This document shows positions 5,160 to 14,658 of a stretch of DNA of 18,776 bases, piece after piece. The stretch lies in the NCBI GenBank assembly GCA_001771585.1, contig MEUE01000002.1, positions 1 through 18,776 on the forward strand, written 5' to 3'. A program made the position numbers and the translations under genes. The stretch is from a candidate division WOR-1 bacterium RIFOXYB2_FULL_46_45 (GTDB lineage Bacteria; Margulisbacteria; WOR-1; XYC2-FULL-46-14). The notes beneath the pieces were generated by a model, which searched no databases, was not told the DNA's origin, and saw nothing but the letters and a program-made list of their open reading frames with translations. Each line of letters begins with the position of its first letter. Positions within the stretch are counted from its first letter, which is position 1.

Positions 5160-8098
5160 ATATCACTGACTACCATGCGAAATATTTTGCTTATGAACTG
5201 ACTAAACGATGTGCTTCGGATAGCTTAGAGAAACTGTCTTCAACTCTCTCTAACGCGCAAGTTGACCTTAATCCTCATCAGATTGAAGCAGCACTTTTTG
5301 CCTTTAGATCTCCGCTTTCAAAGGGTGCGATTTTGGCCGATGAAGTTGGATTGGGAAAGACAATTGAAGCGGGGCTAGTCCTTTCCCAAAAATGGGCGGA
5401 AAGAAAAAGAAAAATTCTGCTGATTGTCCCTTCCAGTTTACGTAAACAATGGAACGCGGAGCTTCAAGAAAAGTTTTTTTTGCCGTCGATTATTTTGGAG
5501 ACAAAATCATTTAACCAATACGTAAAAGACGGGAATCTTAATCCCTTTGACCAAGAGGGGGTTATCGTTATTAGTTCGTACCATTTTGTTAGGGCAAAAG
5601 CGTCTTATGTTAAACAAACAAAATGGGATATTGCCGTTATTGATGAAGCCCACCATCTTCGCAATGTGTATAAATCAAGCAATAAAATAGCCAAGGAGAT
5701 AAAAAACGCCTTGAGCGAGGTGCCGAAGATATTGCTGACCGCGACTCCCTTGCAAAATTCATTGCTTGAATTATACGGACTGGTTAGCGTGATTGATGAT
5801 CATCTGTTCGGCGACCTGAAAAGTTTTAAGGCGAAATATGCCCGCGTCTCACGCGAGCAGGATATTTTTGAGAGTGAGCTTGGATTGGTGGAGCCAAAAC
5901 AGGAGATGTTTACCGATCTTCGTAATCGTTTAAAACCGGTATGCACGCGTACCCTGCGCCGGCAGGTTCTGGAATATATCAAATACACCAAGCGCATCCC
6001 TTTAACCCAGGATTATGTGCCAACCGAACAGGAAACAGAGCTTTACAACGGCATGTCCGAGTATCTCCAGCGGCCGAAGTTGTTCGCTCTTCCTTCAAGC
6101 CAGCGCCAGTTAATTACTCTTATCCTGCGCAAGCTTCTTGCCTCTTCATCCTTCGCGATTGCCAGTACCCTCGATAGTTTGGTTTATAAGCTGCAAAAAC
6201 TTATTGAAGAAGCCGAGAACCGGCAGTTTATCGAAGATACCGGCATTGCGGGACTCGACCAGAACTTTGAAAATTACGATGAGCTTTATGATGAATGGAA
6301 TGACAACGAGGAAGATGAGGAAGAAGAAGAGGACAAAAAAGTTATTTATACCAAAGAAGATATTGAATTAATGAAAACAGAACGGAATGATCTTGAAAAA
6401 TACCGCGATTTAGCCAAGGAAATATGGAAAAACTCAAAAGGGGAGGCCTTGCTTACCGCTCTCAAAAAGGGCTTTGAAATGGCGACGGAATTAGGGGGCA
6501 GAAAAAAAGCGATTATTTTTACCGAATCGAGGATTACCCAAGATTATCTTTTGGAATTGCTTTCAAAAGACGGCTACGCCGGAAAAATAGTTCTTTTTAA
6601 CGGAACAAATAGTGACCAAAGGTCAAAAGAGATATATCGGGACTGGTTAGCGAAATATAAAGATTCGGACAAAGTTACCGGTTCCAAAACAGCCGATTCA
6701 CGAGCCGCCATTGTGGAACATTTTAGGGATGAGGCGGAAATCATGATCGCGACCGAAGCCGGCGCGGAAGGGGTCAATCTCCAATTTTGTTCGCTCCTGA
6801 TTAATTACGATCTCCCCTGGAACCCCCAGCGGATTGAACAGCGGATTGGGCGCTGCCACCGCTATGGGCAGAAGCATGATGTGGTGGTAATCAACTTTGT
6901 AAACCGCAAAAACGCTGCCGACCAGCGTGTTTATGAACTGTTGGACCAGAAGTTCAGTTTATTTAAGGGTGTGTTTGGAGCGAGCGATGAAGTGCTGGGA
7001 AGCATTGAGTCGGGAGTTGATTTTGAAAAACGCATCGCCGCAATTTACCAGTCTTGCCGTTCGGAGGACGCGATCAATTCCGCTTTTGATGCCCTCCAGG
7101 AAGAAATGGAAGACAGCATTCAGCATAATTTGAGCGATACGCGCCAGAAATTGCTGGAAAATTTTGACTCCGAAGTGCATGAGCGGTTAAAAGTAAACAT
7201 TCGCGAAAGCAGGGAATATCTTGGTGTTTATGAAAAGTGGTTATGGGATATTACGCGATATTATTTGGGTGATAATGCCGACTTTATTGAAAAGGATTAT
7301 TCTTTTACGCTTAAAAACAATCCTTTTCCGGAAGAAAAGATCGATTCCGGCCCTTACAAGATCGGTAAAAATGTGGAAGACGCGCATATTTACCGGCCGG
7401 GGCACATATTGGCGCAGAAAATTTTAAGCGAACTGAAAAAGAAATCTTCTCAAGAAGCCGAAGTATTATTTGATTATTCAAAAAATCCGACGATCATTTC
7501 GGTCCTAAAGCCGCTGGTAGGTAAAAGCGGCATTATGAAGGTTAGCAATTATACGGTAGAGGCGTTTGAGGCGGAAGATCATGTGATTGTTTCCGCGATA
7601 GACGAGAAAAGCGAACCGATCGCGCAGGATATTGCCAAGAAACTCTTTTATCTTTCGGCGGAAGTGAGGCCAGCGGCCGCGAACCTTTCCGAAGACGAGA
7701 AAAAAAGGGCAAATGAGTTGGAAGAGCGGGAGATTGGGCTTATTTCATCAAAGAGCGCCGAACGCAACAGTGAATTTTTTGACAATGAAGTCGATAAGCT
7801 TGATAAATGGGCGGATGACATGAAGACGGCGCTCGAGCTTGATTTAAAGAGGCTGGATATTGAGATTAAAACCGCCAAGACGCAGGCCAAGAAGATCCTT
7901 AATTTGGAGGAAAAAGTCAAAGTCCAACGCGGGATAAAGGATCAAGAAAAAAAGCGCAATGAGATGAGGAAAAAATTATATGAGGCGCAGGATGAGGTTG
8001 ATACCAGAAAAGAGCAGCTTATTGAGCGGGTGGAAGCGCGGCTTAAACAGAGGATCAAGCTGGAAACGCTGTTTTGTTTGAGGTGGAAGGTAGTATAA
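5156..8098 (+). CDS. SNF2/RapA-family helicase (DrmD-like)
   Basis: This 980-aa superfamily 2 ATPase has motif I DEVGLGKT (62-69), motif II DEAH (163-166), motif III LLTATPLQN, and lobe-2 motifs TEAGAEGVNLQ and RIEQRIGRCHRYGQ. The order and spacing are those of RapA/HepA and of DrmD, the SNF2 helicase of class 1 DISARM. An acidic, Glu-rich insert at about 375-400 separates the two lobes, and the C-terminal 130 residues are charged and coiled-coil-like. The ATG sits in ATGA with the preceding gene. Lying upstream of a Mod/Res pair, it probably translocates on DNA to support restriction or exclusion of foreign DNA. No other DISARM core gene (drmA, drmB, drmC) is seen. Confidence 0.9.
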   Translation: MNITDYHAKYFAYELTKRCASDSLEKLSSTLSNAQVDLNPHQIEAALFAFRSPLSKGAILADEVGLGKTIEAGLVLSQKWAERKRKILLIVPSSLRKQWNAELQEKFFLPSIILETKSFNQYVKDGNLNPFDQEGVIVISSYHFVRAKASYVKQTKWDIAVIDEAHHLRNVYKSSNKIAKEIKNALSEVPKILLTATPLQNSLLELYGLVSVIDDHLFGDLKSFKAKYARVSREQDIFESELGLVEPKQEMFTDLRNRLKPVCTRTLRRQVLEYIKYTKRIPLTQDYVPTEQETELYNGMSEYLQRPKLFALPSSQRQLITLILRKLLASSSFAIASTLDSLVYKLQKLIEEAENRQFIEDTGIAGLDQNFENYDELYDEWNDNEEDEEEEEDKKVIYTKEDIELMKTERNDLEKYRDLAKEIWKNSKGEALLTALKKGFEMATELGGRKKAIIFTESRITQDYLLELLSKDGYAGKIVLFNGTNSDQRSKEIYRDWLAKYKDSDKVTGSKTADSRAAIVEHFRDEAEIMIATEAGAEGVNLQFCSLLINYDLPWNPQRIEQRIGRCHRYGQKHDVVVINFVNRKNAADQRVYELLDQKFSLFKGVFGASDEVLGSIESGVDFEKRIAAIYQSCRSEDAINSAFDALQEEMEDSIQHNLSDTRQKLLENFDSEVHERLKVNIRESREYLGVYEKWLWDITRYYLGDNADFIEKDYSFTLKNNPFPEEKIDSGPYKIGKNVEDAHIYRPGHILAQKILSELKKKSSQEAEVLFDYSKNPTIISVLKPLVGKSGIMKVSNYTVEAFEAEDHVIVSAIDEKSEPIAQDIAKKLFYLSAEVRPAAANLSEDEKKRANELEEREIGLISSKSAERNSEFFDNEVDKLDKWADDMKTALELDLKRLDIEIKTAKTQAKKILNLEEKVKVQRGIKDQEKKRNEMRKKLYEAQDEVDTRKEQLIERVEARLKQRIKLETLFCLRWKVV

Positions 8099-8159
8099 TG
8101 GATGTTAAAGACAAAAAGCTAAGGATTTATCGGAAGGACTAAGGGGGACAAAAAGGAAT

Positions 8160-8753
8160 ATGGGAAAATCGTTTCACGGGAATGTTGTTTTGAATTTTAG
8201 AAAAGATTCACTGTCTGAATTTGGTGCATATGCTGAAGCATATCATGAAGCAGGAAAATTATTGGTTTGCCGATTAGATGAGAGCGAGGGGTATAGTGAT
8301 ATTCAAGCTTGCCCAATAGTTTTTTTGTATCGACACGCACTGGAGTTGTATATCAAAGGGATAATTATTGACGGAAATAATATTTTATCGTTATTGGGGA
8401 AGACTCCTGTTGTTGATACCAACGATCTTGGAAAACACGATTTGTTGCCATTGATTCCTGCAATCAAGCAAGTATTTACTGCTATTGGCTGGCTTACAGA
8501 AAATAAGGGAACGAAGGAAGTGGAGGAAGTCGTTGAAATCATTAAGTGTTTTAATGGGCTTGATTCAAATTCTTTTTCCTTTAGATATCCGGTAAATAAA
8601 AAAGGATTGTCAATTCTTTCCGAAAATTTTATTTTAAATGTTGTTGAATTCGCTAAAAAAGCGGATCCCGTTTTTGATTTACTTGATGGCGCAATAGTTG
8701 GGTTATCTGAAGAATGGCAAACGAGAGCGGACAATGCTTACGAAAACAATTAA
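8160..8753 (+). CDS. HEPN-like protein
   Basis: This 197-aa protein is mostly helical. The segment ACPIVFLYRHALELYIKG (50-67) and the later GKHDLLPL (91-98) and SFSFRYPVNKKG resemble HEPN-type proteins often found in defence loci, which act as RNases or nucleotide-binding partners. A strict Rx4-6H catalytic motif is not obvious, so catalysis is uncertain. A purine-rich SD-like AAAAAGGA is close to the ATG. It lies 61 bases after the SNF2 stop in the same direction, consistent with one operon. Confidence 0.65.
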   Translation: MGKSFHGNVVLNFRKDSLSEFGAYAEAYHEAGKLLVCRLDESEGYSDIQACPIVFLYRHALELYIKGIIIDGNNILSLLGKTPVVDTNDLGKHDLLPLIPAIKQVFTAIGWLTENKGTKEVEEVVEIIKCFNGLDSNSFSFRYPVNKKGLSILSENFILNVVEFAKKADPVFDLLDGAIVGLSEEWQTRADNAYENN

Positions 8754-8844
8754 ATATTATCTAAAAAATCCCAAACCAATTGGCTTGGCAAAGATGGAGA
8801 ATAAAATATGGATGAGCAAACTTGTCAATGAATCGGAAAAGTAA
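8734..8844 (+). CDS. Possible 36-aa peptide
   Basis: A 36-codon reading frame begins with ATG at 8734, overlaps the end of the HEPN-like gene by 20 bases in another frame, and stops six bases before the Abi-C start. The product begins MLTKTIKYYLKNPKPIGLAK and is basic. It fills the otherwise empty gap exactly, which suggests a real coupled peptide, but it is short and unrecognised and may be chance. Confidence 0.35.
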   Translation: MLTKTIKYYLKNPKPIGLAKMENKIWMSKLVNESEK

Positions 8845-8849
8845 TAGCC

Positions 8850-9713
8850 ATGAAAAAACTTGATGAAAGCACGCTCGAATCAATTGCAGAAATAATATGT
8901 GGTTCTGATGGTGGAGCCGGTGAAGGATATTTATCTCCCGCGCCGTATCGAACAGGATCGCAAATTCGCGAATTTTTAAGAAGAGCTGGTGTTGATCCTC
9001 AAGGGGTATCCTCAACTCGAAAATGGTTTGTCCTTGAGTCATTACAAGCGATTAACGGAATGAGCTCATTGGAAAGTATTTTGCTTCGGCTTGTTTCACC
9101 AAAGGAATACCGTGGCAATTCAGATATGACTCAACAAATGATTGATCATCTGAACCAGGTATTGCAGATTGAAGGGTTAGAAATTGTCTTATCTGGTATA
9201 AATCCTCAAATGAAGGAGCGAATGGCTACGGCTAGTTTGCCAGAGCCAAAAGATAAACCATTCGAGGTTTCTCCAAACTTTAGAATGGGTGTATCTGATG
9301 ACGGATTGGCGGCTATTTTGGCATTTCGCTGGGAAGAAGCTCAAAAATGCGTAAAGGCTGAGGCGCATCTATCCGCAGTGATTATGATGGGAAGTATTTT
9401 GGAGGGTACATTGCTTTATAAAGTTGAACAAAATACAACGATGGCGTGTCGTGCAACTTCTTCGCCAAAAGATCGTGCGGCAAAAACCAAGCCGATTCAC
9501 GAATGGAGCCTCTCTTCTTTAATTGATGTTGCCCATGAAGTCGGTTGGCTTCAAGGAGATGTTAAACGGTTTAGTCATGCACTTAGAGAATCACGCAATC
9601 TTATTCATCCTTATCAGCAACGACTTAACAAAGAAAAACCAGACAAAGACACCTGTGACATTTGTTGGCAGGTTGTTAGAGCTGCTGTTTCTGATCTTCT
9701 AGGGGAGGATTAG
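8850..9713 (+). CDS. Abi-C (abortive infection C-terminal, HEPN-like) protein
   Basis: The 287-aa protein has the N-terminal signature GGAGEGYLSPAPYRTGSQI then FLRRAGVD (about 21-49) seen in Abi-C proteins. Its C-terminal helical domain (about 155-287) includes HLSAVIMMGSILEG and RESRNLIHP (246-254). Arg246 and His253 fit the Rx4-6H RNase motif of HEPN domains. Abi-C proteins are linked with growth arrest or abortive infection. It directly precedes mod (six bases), so it probably acts with the restriction system, perhaps as a back-up toxic arm; this is inference. Confidence 0.75.
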   Translation: MKKLDESTLESIAEIICGSDGGAGEGYLSPAPYRTGSQIREFLRRAGVDPQGVSSTRKWFVLESLQAINGMSSLESILLRLVSPKEYRGNSDMTQQMIDHLNQVLQIEGLEIVLSGINPQMKERMATASLPEPKDKPFEVSPNFRMGVSDDGLAAILAFRWEEAQKCVKAEAHLSAVIMMGSILEGTLLYKVEQNTTMACRATSSPKDRAAKTKPIHEWSLSSLIDVAHEVGWLQGDVKRFSHALRESRNLIHPYQQRLNKEKPDKDTCDICWQVVRAAVSDLLGED

Positions 9714-9719
9714 TACGAT

Positions 9720-11447
9720 ATGAACAAGCCCAAACTTGAACTAACCTGGATCGGTAAAAACAATCCTGAGTACGATATTGCAAATATTGAGCCCCGAATT
9801 TTAGAAGAAAATCCGAAGCTTTCCAATTGCGCCAACGACCCGAATACCGAGAATATGATAATTCATGGTGACAATCTGCTCGCGCTAAAGGCGCTCTTGC
9901 CTGAATACGAAGGCAGGGTAAAGTGCATCTACATTGACCCCCCTTACAATACTGGTAATGCTTTTGAGCACTACGACGATAGCGTGGAACACAGCACTTG
10001 GCTGTCCCTTATGAGGCCAAGACTAGAATTATTGAAGATGCTCTTGAGGGATGACGGGGTAATTTTTGCGCAGATAGATGACAATGAGATGGCGTATCTA
10101 ACAATCATTATGGATGATATCTTTGGTCGAGAAAATCGTATCAATATTATTTGCGTTAAAATGTCCGAAGCGACCGGGGTAAAGATGTCTCACGCCGATA
10201 AACGATTTCCCAAGTTAAAAGAATTTATTTTATTTTATAAAAAAGATGTTTCTCCGGAAATTAAACCCGTTAAAATACGGTCGGGAAAATGGAATAACGA
10301 ATATAAGGAAATATTATGCGGTATAGATAAGAATACATTAAATGAAATCAAACTATTGATGGATGAAAACAAATCAAACGCAATAAATTTATCAAAAGTA
10401 AATAGCTTTTTAAAAGACACAAAGATAAAAACATTAGCAAAATATTTTAAGGAAGAGAATGTTGCAGAATCGGAACAAGACAGCTTTAAGTGGAACAATT
10501 CGTGGAGGATAATCCAAGCCGTCGGAGCAGGCAGCATTAAAGAGCGAGCTAAACAGGCGGTTATTGAAGGGCAAGATATTTCAGTCGTTCTTTCCGCAAG
10601 AAATAAGCTTTACCTTTTTAAGTCCGAATTTGACAATTATTCCAAGGATCCTCGAATAAGAATAATTTTTGCGGATAAATATTTAGAATATAACCCGGGA
10701 GATTTTTGGACCGACATTAAAACGAGTGGGGGAATTGGCCAAGAAGGCGGTGTTTTTTTCCCTCAAGGAAAAAAACCAGAAGCATTAATTTATAGAATTC
10801 TAAATTCTACAACAAGACAGAATGACTTGGTTCTTGATTCTTTTCTCGGTTCTGGCACAACTGCCGCAGTAGCCCATAAAATGGGGCGAAAATATATTGG
10901 CCTTGAAATGGGTGAGCATGCTTATACGCATTGCAAGGTGCGATTGGATAAGGTGATTGACGGCACGGATCAGGGTGGTATCAGCAAAACAGTTGAGTGG
11001 AAAGGCGGCGGAGCGTATAAGTTTTATGAACTGGCACCAAGTTTTATTGTAAAAGACGAGTTTGGTAATCCAGTGATTGATGGTTTTTATAACGATACCA
11101 AGCTTATCAAAGCGATGTGTAAGCTGATGAATTTTACTTACAAGCCAAGTCAAACCGAATATTGGAAGCATGGCGTTGGGCAAGGCAAAAATTATCTCTA
11201 TGTGACAACCCAGCTTCTTACAAGTGCAATGATTCAGCAGATTGCTGGGCATCTTGCCGAAGGTGAGTCGCTGATTATTTCTCCTAAAAAATATGAGCCG
11301 GGTGCGGATAAAATTGACAGCCGTATTACGATTAAGAAAATTCCGCAGTCAGTTTTAAAAGCTTGCCATTTTGGTAAAAAAGAATATTTATTACCGATTA
11401 AAGAATCCGCCCTGGAAGAAATTGAGATTGAAGAGGATAACGACTAA
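9720..11447 (+). CDS. mod: Type III DNA methyltransferase (Mod)
   Basis: The 575-aa protein has motif IV DPPYNTG (from 73) before motif I DSFLGSGTT (373-381), the order of beta-class amino-methyltransferases such as Type III Mod; the likely product is N6-methyladenine. Residues about 145-335 between them hold the target-recognition region and are coded by much more A+T-rich DNA (about 10.2-10.7 kb) than the flanks, as expected for an exchangeable specificity segment. An SD-like GGGGAGG is upstream. The gene is followed after five bases by res. In the complex, Mod recognises and methylates one strand of the site and directs Res. All key motifs are intact. Confidence 0.95.
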   Translation: MNKPKLELTWIGKNNPEYDIANIEPRILEENPKLSNCANDPNTENMIIHGDNLLALKALLPEYEGRVKCIYIDPPYNTGNAFEHYDDSVEHSTWLSLMRPRLELLKMLLRDDGVIFAQIDDNEMAYLTIIMDDIFGRENRINIICVKMSEATGVKMSHADKRFPKLKEFILFYKKDVSPEIKPVKIRSGKWNNEYKEILCGIDKNTLNEIKLLMDENKSNAINLSKVNSFLKDTKIKTLAKYFKEENVAESEQDSFKWNNSWRIIQAVGAGSIKERAKQAVIEGQDISVVLSARNKLYLFKSEFDNYSKDPRIRIIFADKYLEYNPGDFWTDIKTSGGIGQEGGVFFPQGKKPEALIYRILNSTTRQNDLVLDSFLGSGTTAAVAHKMGRKYIGLEMGEHAYTHCKVRLDKVIDGTDQGGISKTVEWKGGGAYKFYELAPSFIVKDEFGNPVIDGFYNDTKLIKAMCKLMNFTYKPSQTEYWKHGVGQGKNYLYVTTQLLTSAMIQQIAGHLAEGESLIISPKKYEPGADKIDSRITIKKIPQSVLKACHFGKKEYLLPIKESALEEIEIEEDND

Positions 11448-11452
11448 ATACT

Positions 11453-14305
11453 ATGAAACCAGAAGAAGCGCTTAAATATCTAAGTGGAGCGATGAGCTTG
11501 CGTGCTCCACAAGCAAAAAGCTTAGAACTCTTTGCTGGTTATTTGCAATCGCCAGCAGGGCAAAAATTGCTGGCGCGCATGAACAGGGAAATCAAGAGGG
11601 ATACGGCTGATATCCTTTTAGAAAGTAAAAAATATTTTAGTGCTATTCCTGAAGCACGAGAGTTTGAGGAATATGAAAGAGCCTTTCCGGCTTACACTTT
11701 TGCCTTGGCTACCGGAGTAGGCAAGACCAGGTTGATGGGTGCTTTTGTAGCTTATTTATACTTGGTTTATAATATTCAGCATTTTTTGATTGTTGCGCCC
11801 AATTTGACCATCTATCGCAAGCTTTATGATGATTTTAGTAAGGCCAATAATCCTAAGTATGTATTTAAGGGTCTTCAGGAAGTAAATACAAGTACTGTAA
11901 AAGTTATTACCACCGACAATTACACTGATTATAGACAACAATCACTTTATAAGAATCAAATTGAAATAAACATATTTAATGTTCAGCAATTTGCGCAAAA
12001 AGACATGGCTGCTGGTCGAGGCATAGTTAAAGGCTCGGAAATATATGGGCAAAAGGATGACGGAACCCTTGCTTCATATTTTGATTATCTTAAGGAATTG
12101 GATGATTTAGTAGTAATGCTTGATGAGGCTCATCATTATCATGCCGATGCTGCGCTTGGTGCCTTAGATATTCTTGATCCAATTTTTGGTCTGGAAATGA
12201 CAGCTACGCCGTATCTTGGGACGCAAGGATCAGGAAGAAACGCGCGCCAAATAAGGATGAAAAATGTTCTGTATTCCTACAACCTCGGTGATGCAATAAG
12301 GGGAAAGCTGGTTAAAGATCCGTGGGTAGGCACAGAAGCCGATGTGGATTTTAGCCAGTTTGATCCTGATTCGATAGAGACAGATGCGCGCAAATTGCAA
12401 CTTGCGGCCTTTTTTCACGAACGCGCTAAAAACGCGCTTAAAGAATATGCGCTGGAAAATAATAAGCCGATCGTAAAACCGGTTTTGTTGGTGGTTGCTA
12501 AAGATACAAAACACGCAGGAGCGTTGCGCGCCTTAATTAATAGTGATGATTTTCGTGGCGGAGAATTCAAAGGCAAGGTTATTGAGATACATACTAAACT
12601 TCGTGGGGATGAGGCTGATGAAAATATTGAAAAACTGATATTGCTGGAACACCCTGATAATCCTGTAGAGATTGTTATCCACGTTAACATGCTCAAAGAG
12701 GGGTGGGATGTGACCAATGTTTATACCATCGCACCGTTGCGTGAGGCAGCCGCGGCAATTTTAACCGAGCAAACAATTGGCCGCGGTTTGCGCTTGCCTT
12801 ATGGGGAAAGAACTGGAGTCCCTTTGGTGGATCGATTAGTGCTTGTCGCACACGAACAATTTGCTAGAGTCGTGGCGCTTGCTAAGGATTCACCGCTTAT
12901 TCAAGGACAAGTAGAGCAAATTTCTGAGCGGGAAGTCAAAGAAATAAAGGTGCTGACCGAAGTCCAACCAGTTATTCTTGATATGGTAGAAAAGGAAATA
13001 ACGCAAAATAAAGTGATAATGCAGGAGGTACAGAAGAATGCGGAAGAATTGGTTTTAAAGCAGCCACAATCAGAGACTATGGAAACTGGTGTGCGAGAAC
13101 AATTTGTTGAGGCTAAAAAAGCAGAAATAATTAGTGGCCTAACTAAAGAAACAATCAAAAATATCCAGTTTTCTAAGTATCACGGTCAACAGCCGAGTAC
13201 TACGACTGAATTGTCCTTTGGCCCCGATACCTTGTTTGGGGCCTTCAGCATTGAAGCAAAAGACGAGCTTTCCAATATTGCTAAAAAATCCGAAGAGACC
13301 ATGGAAAAAAGGAACATACCAATTCCCCGATTAATGCTTACTCCTAGTTTTGGCGAGCTTATTCTTGAACAGTTTGACCTAGACACAAGCATTGATAAAT
13401 TGCGCTCATATACCAATGAGCGGGCTATCCTTGAAGAGCAATTGCAAAATGACCGTGAGAAAAATCTATTTGGCGAAGAAGTCCCAGGACGCAAAATGTC
13501 GCAACTGACTAGGGTGACCAGTTTTGGTGGGCACACTAGGCAAACTCCACAAAGTACAATTATTGCCGCACTTTTAGATTTTCCTTTAGTTGATTATGAT
13601 GATCCTGCGCAAAAACCGTTGCTTTTGAAATTAGCCGAGCAAGCTGTGGCGCATTATAGTAAAAAAGCGATTGATGATGACAATTTAGCGTTGATTATTG
13701 AGAGCAACGCTCGATCTATAGCCGAAGATATTTATAAACAGATATTGAATCATAAGGAATTACGATCCGAAGGGTATCTTGAGTCCAATATTCGGGAGCC
13801 CAAGCCATATTTGGAAAATTATAATATTTCTTTGTCGTTTGGAGAAAAGCCTTTTTCGCTAGAGTCGCAGATAGACACGTTTAATGCAAAGATAGTTTTT
13901 GGCTACTTTAAAAAGGCCTGCCATTTTATGTATCGATTTGATTCATCTGACGAGGCAAGACTGGCTTATTTGTTGGATAGGGATGAGGCGGTTGAGGATT
14001 GGTTGCGTCCAGCGCCGAATCAGTTTGAAGGGCTGTACTGGCGAGATGCGGAAGGTGAATCTCACCATAGATATGAACCGGATTTTGTTGTGGAATTAAA
14101 AGATAGGATTGTTTTGGTCGAAGTTAAGCCGGAGAGTGAGATTGACACCTCAAGCGTCCAAGCGAAAAAGACAACTGCAGAGAAGTATTGTGAAGTAGTT
14201 AATAAAAATATCGGTAAATATGGCATTGTTAAGCCATGGAAGTATGTGATAGTACCAACGGAGAGGATAACGATTCAGTCGACGGTTATAGGTTTGTTAC
14301 TTTAG
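11453..14305 (+). CDS. res: Type III restriction endonuclease subunit (Res)
   Basis: This 950-aa protein has superfamily 2 helicase motifs: Walker A ATGVGKTR (86-93), DEAH (224-227), TATPY, and motif VI QTIGRGLRLP. The C-terminus carries a PD-(D/E)xK-type nuclease, PDFVVEL with Asp877, then Glu890 and Lys892 in LVEVKPE. Full length with both active centres present, it should be an active Res that uses ATP to communicate between unmodified sites and cut DNA together with Mod. It is the last gene of the cargo operon. No clear hairpin terminator follows its stop. Confidence 0.95.
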   Translation: MKPEEALKYLSGAMSLRAPQAKSLELFAGYLQSPAGQKLLARMNREIKRDTADILLESKKYFSAIPEAREFEEYERAFPAYTFALATGVGKTRLMGAFVAYLYLVYNIQHFLIVAPNLTIYRKLYDDFSKANNPKYVFKGLQEVNTSTVKVITTDNYTDYRQQSLYKNQIEINIFNVQQFAQKDMAAGRGIVKGSEIYGQKDDGTLASYFDYLKELDDLVVMLDEAHHYHADAALGALDILDPIFGLEMTATPYLGTQGSGRNARQIRMKNVLYSYNLGDAIRGKLVKDPWVGTEADVDFSQFDPDSIETDARKLQLAAFFHERAKNALKEYALENNKPIVKPVLLVVAKDTKHAGALRALINSDDFRGGEFKGKVIEIHTKLRGDEADENIEKLILLEHPDNPVEIVIHVNMLKEGWDVTNVYTIAPLREAAAAILTEQTIGRGLRLPYGERTGVPLVDRLVLVAHEQFARVVALAKDSPLIQGQVEQISEREVKEIKVLTEVQPVILDMVEKEITQNKVIMQEVQKNAEELVLKQPQSETMETGVREQFVEAKKAEIISGLTKETIKNIQFSKYHGQQPSTTTELSFGPDTLFGAFSIEAKDELSNIAKKSEETMEKRNIPIPRLMLTPSFGELILEQFDLDTSIDKLRSYTNERAILEEQLQNDREKNLFGEEVPGRKMSQLTRVTSFGGHTRQTPQSTIIAALLDFPLVDYDDPAQKPLLLKLAEQAVAHYSKKAIDDDNLALIIESNARSIAEDIYKQILNHKELRSEGYLESNIREPKPYLENYNISLSFGEKPFSLESQIDTFNAKIVFGYFKKACHFMYRFDSSDEARLAYLLDRDEAVEDWLRPAPNQFEGLYWRDAEGESHHRYEPDFVVELKDRIVLVEVKPESEIDTSSVQAKKTTAEKYCEVVNKNIGKYGIVKPWKYVIVPTERITIQSTVIGLLL

Positions 14306-14372
14306 CTCTCCTTATATGAAAAATATTCGATAAAAAAAATCCCTTCCAAGCATCTCCACTCCCAGCTTTTTA

Positions 14373-14404
14373 ATTATAGCATTTTTCGGAGCTAGTGCTG
14401 TCAA
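14373..14404 (-). promoter_or_regulatory. Possible leftward promoter in left arm
   Basis: On the minus strand TTGACA (14404-14399) is followed after 20 bp by TGCTATAAT, an extended -10 with TATAAT at 14378-14373. The long spacer is unfavourable but the extended -10 compensates. It would transcribe antisense to the 3' end of res. Confidence 0.4.
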
Positions 14405-14629
14405 TCTCGCAAACGGCCTAATCGAGCGGCTGGCTTCGTGTATGCTCCGTCCTCATTCTTCGTCCTCCGCACAGGGTATTGCGAGATCTCGCTCGGCAAA
14501 AAAATTTTGTAGGGAATAAACGCATTATATCAGGCAATATTTTTTTGCCTCGCTCGCCCTCCGCTCTGGTTCGACTCGGCGACATGAGATCAAATCAATG
14601 AACGTCGCCTCGCTCACCATTCGCTACGG

Positions 14630-14658
14630 GTGACAGCGCTCCGAAAAATGCTTTTAAT
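14630..14658 (+). promoter_or_regulatory. Possible rightward promoter for small cysteine-rich genes
   Basis: GTGACA (14630-14635) and TTTAAT (14653-14658) each match consensus in five of six bases, with a 17-bp spacer. It lies 54 bp before the ATG at 14712 and is the mirrored copy of the leftward promoter in the other arm. Confidence 0.45.

Noticed and set aside
8098-8142. 15-codon frame starting in the SNF2 stop region (TAATG)
   Set aside because: Too short, with no recognisable sequence; more likely spacer between the SNF2 and HEPN-like genes.
5156-14305. Canonical DISARM or BREX system
   Set aside because: The SNF2 helicase and methyltransferase fit in part, but no drmA, drmB, drmC, pglZ or brxC-like gene is present; Mod and Res are clearly Type III.
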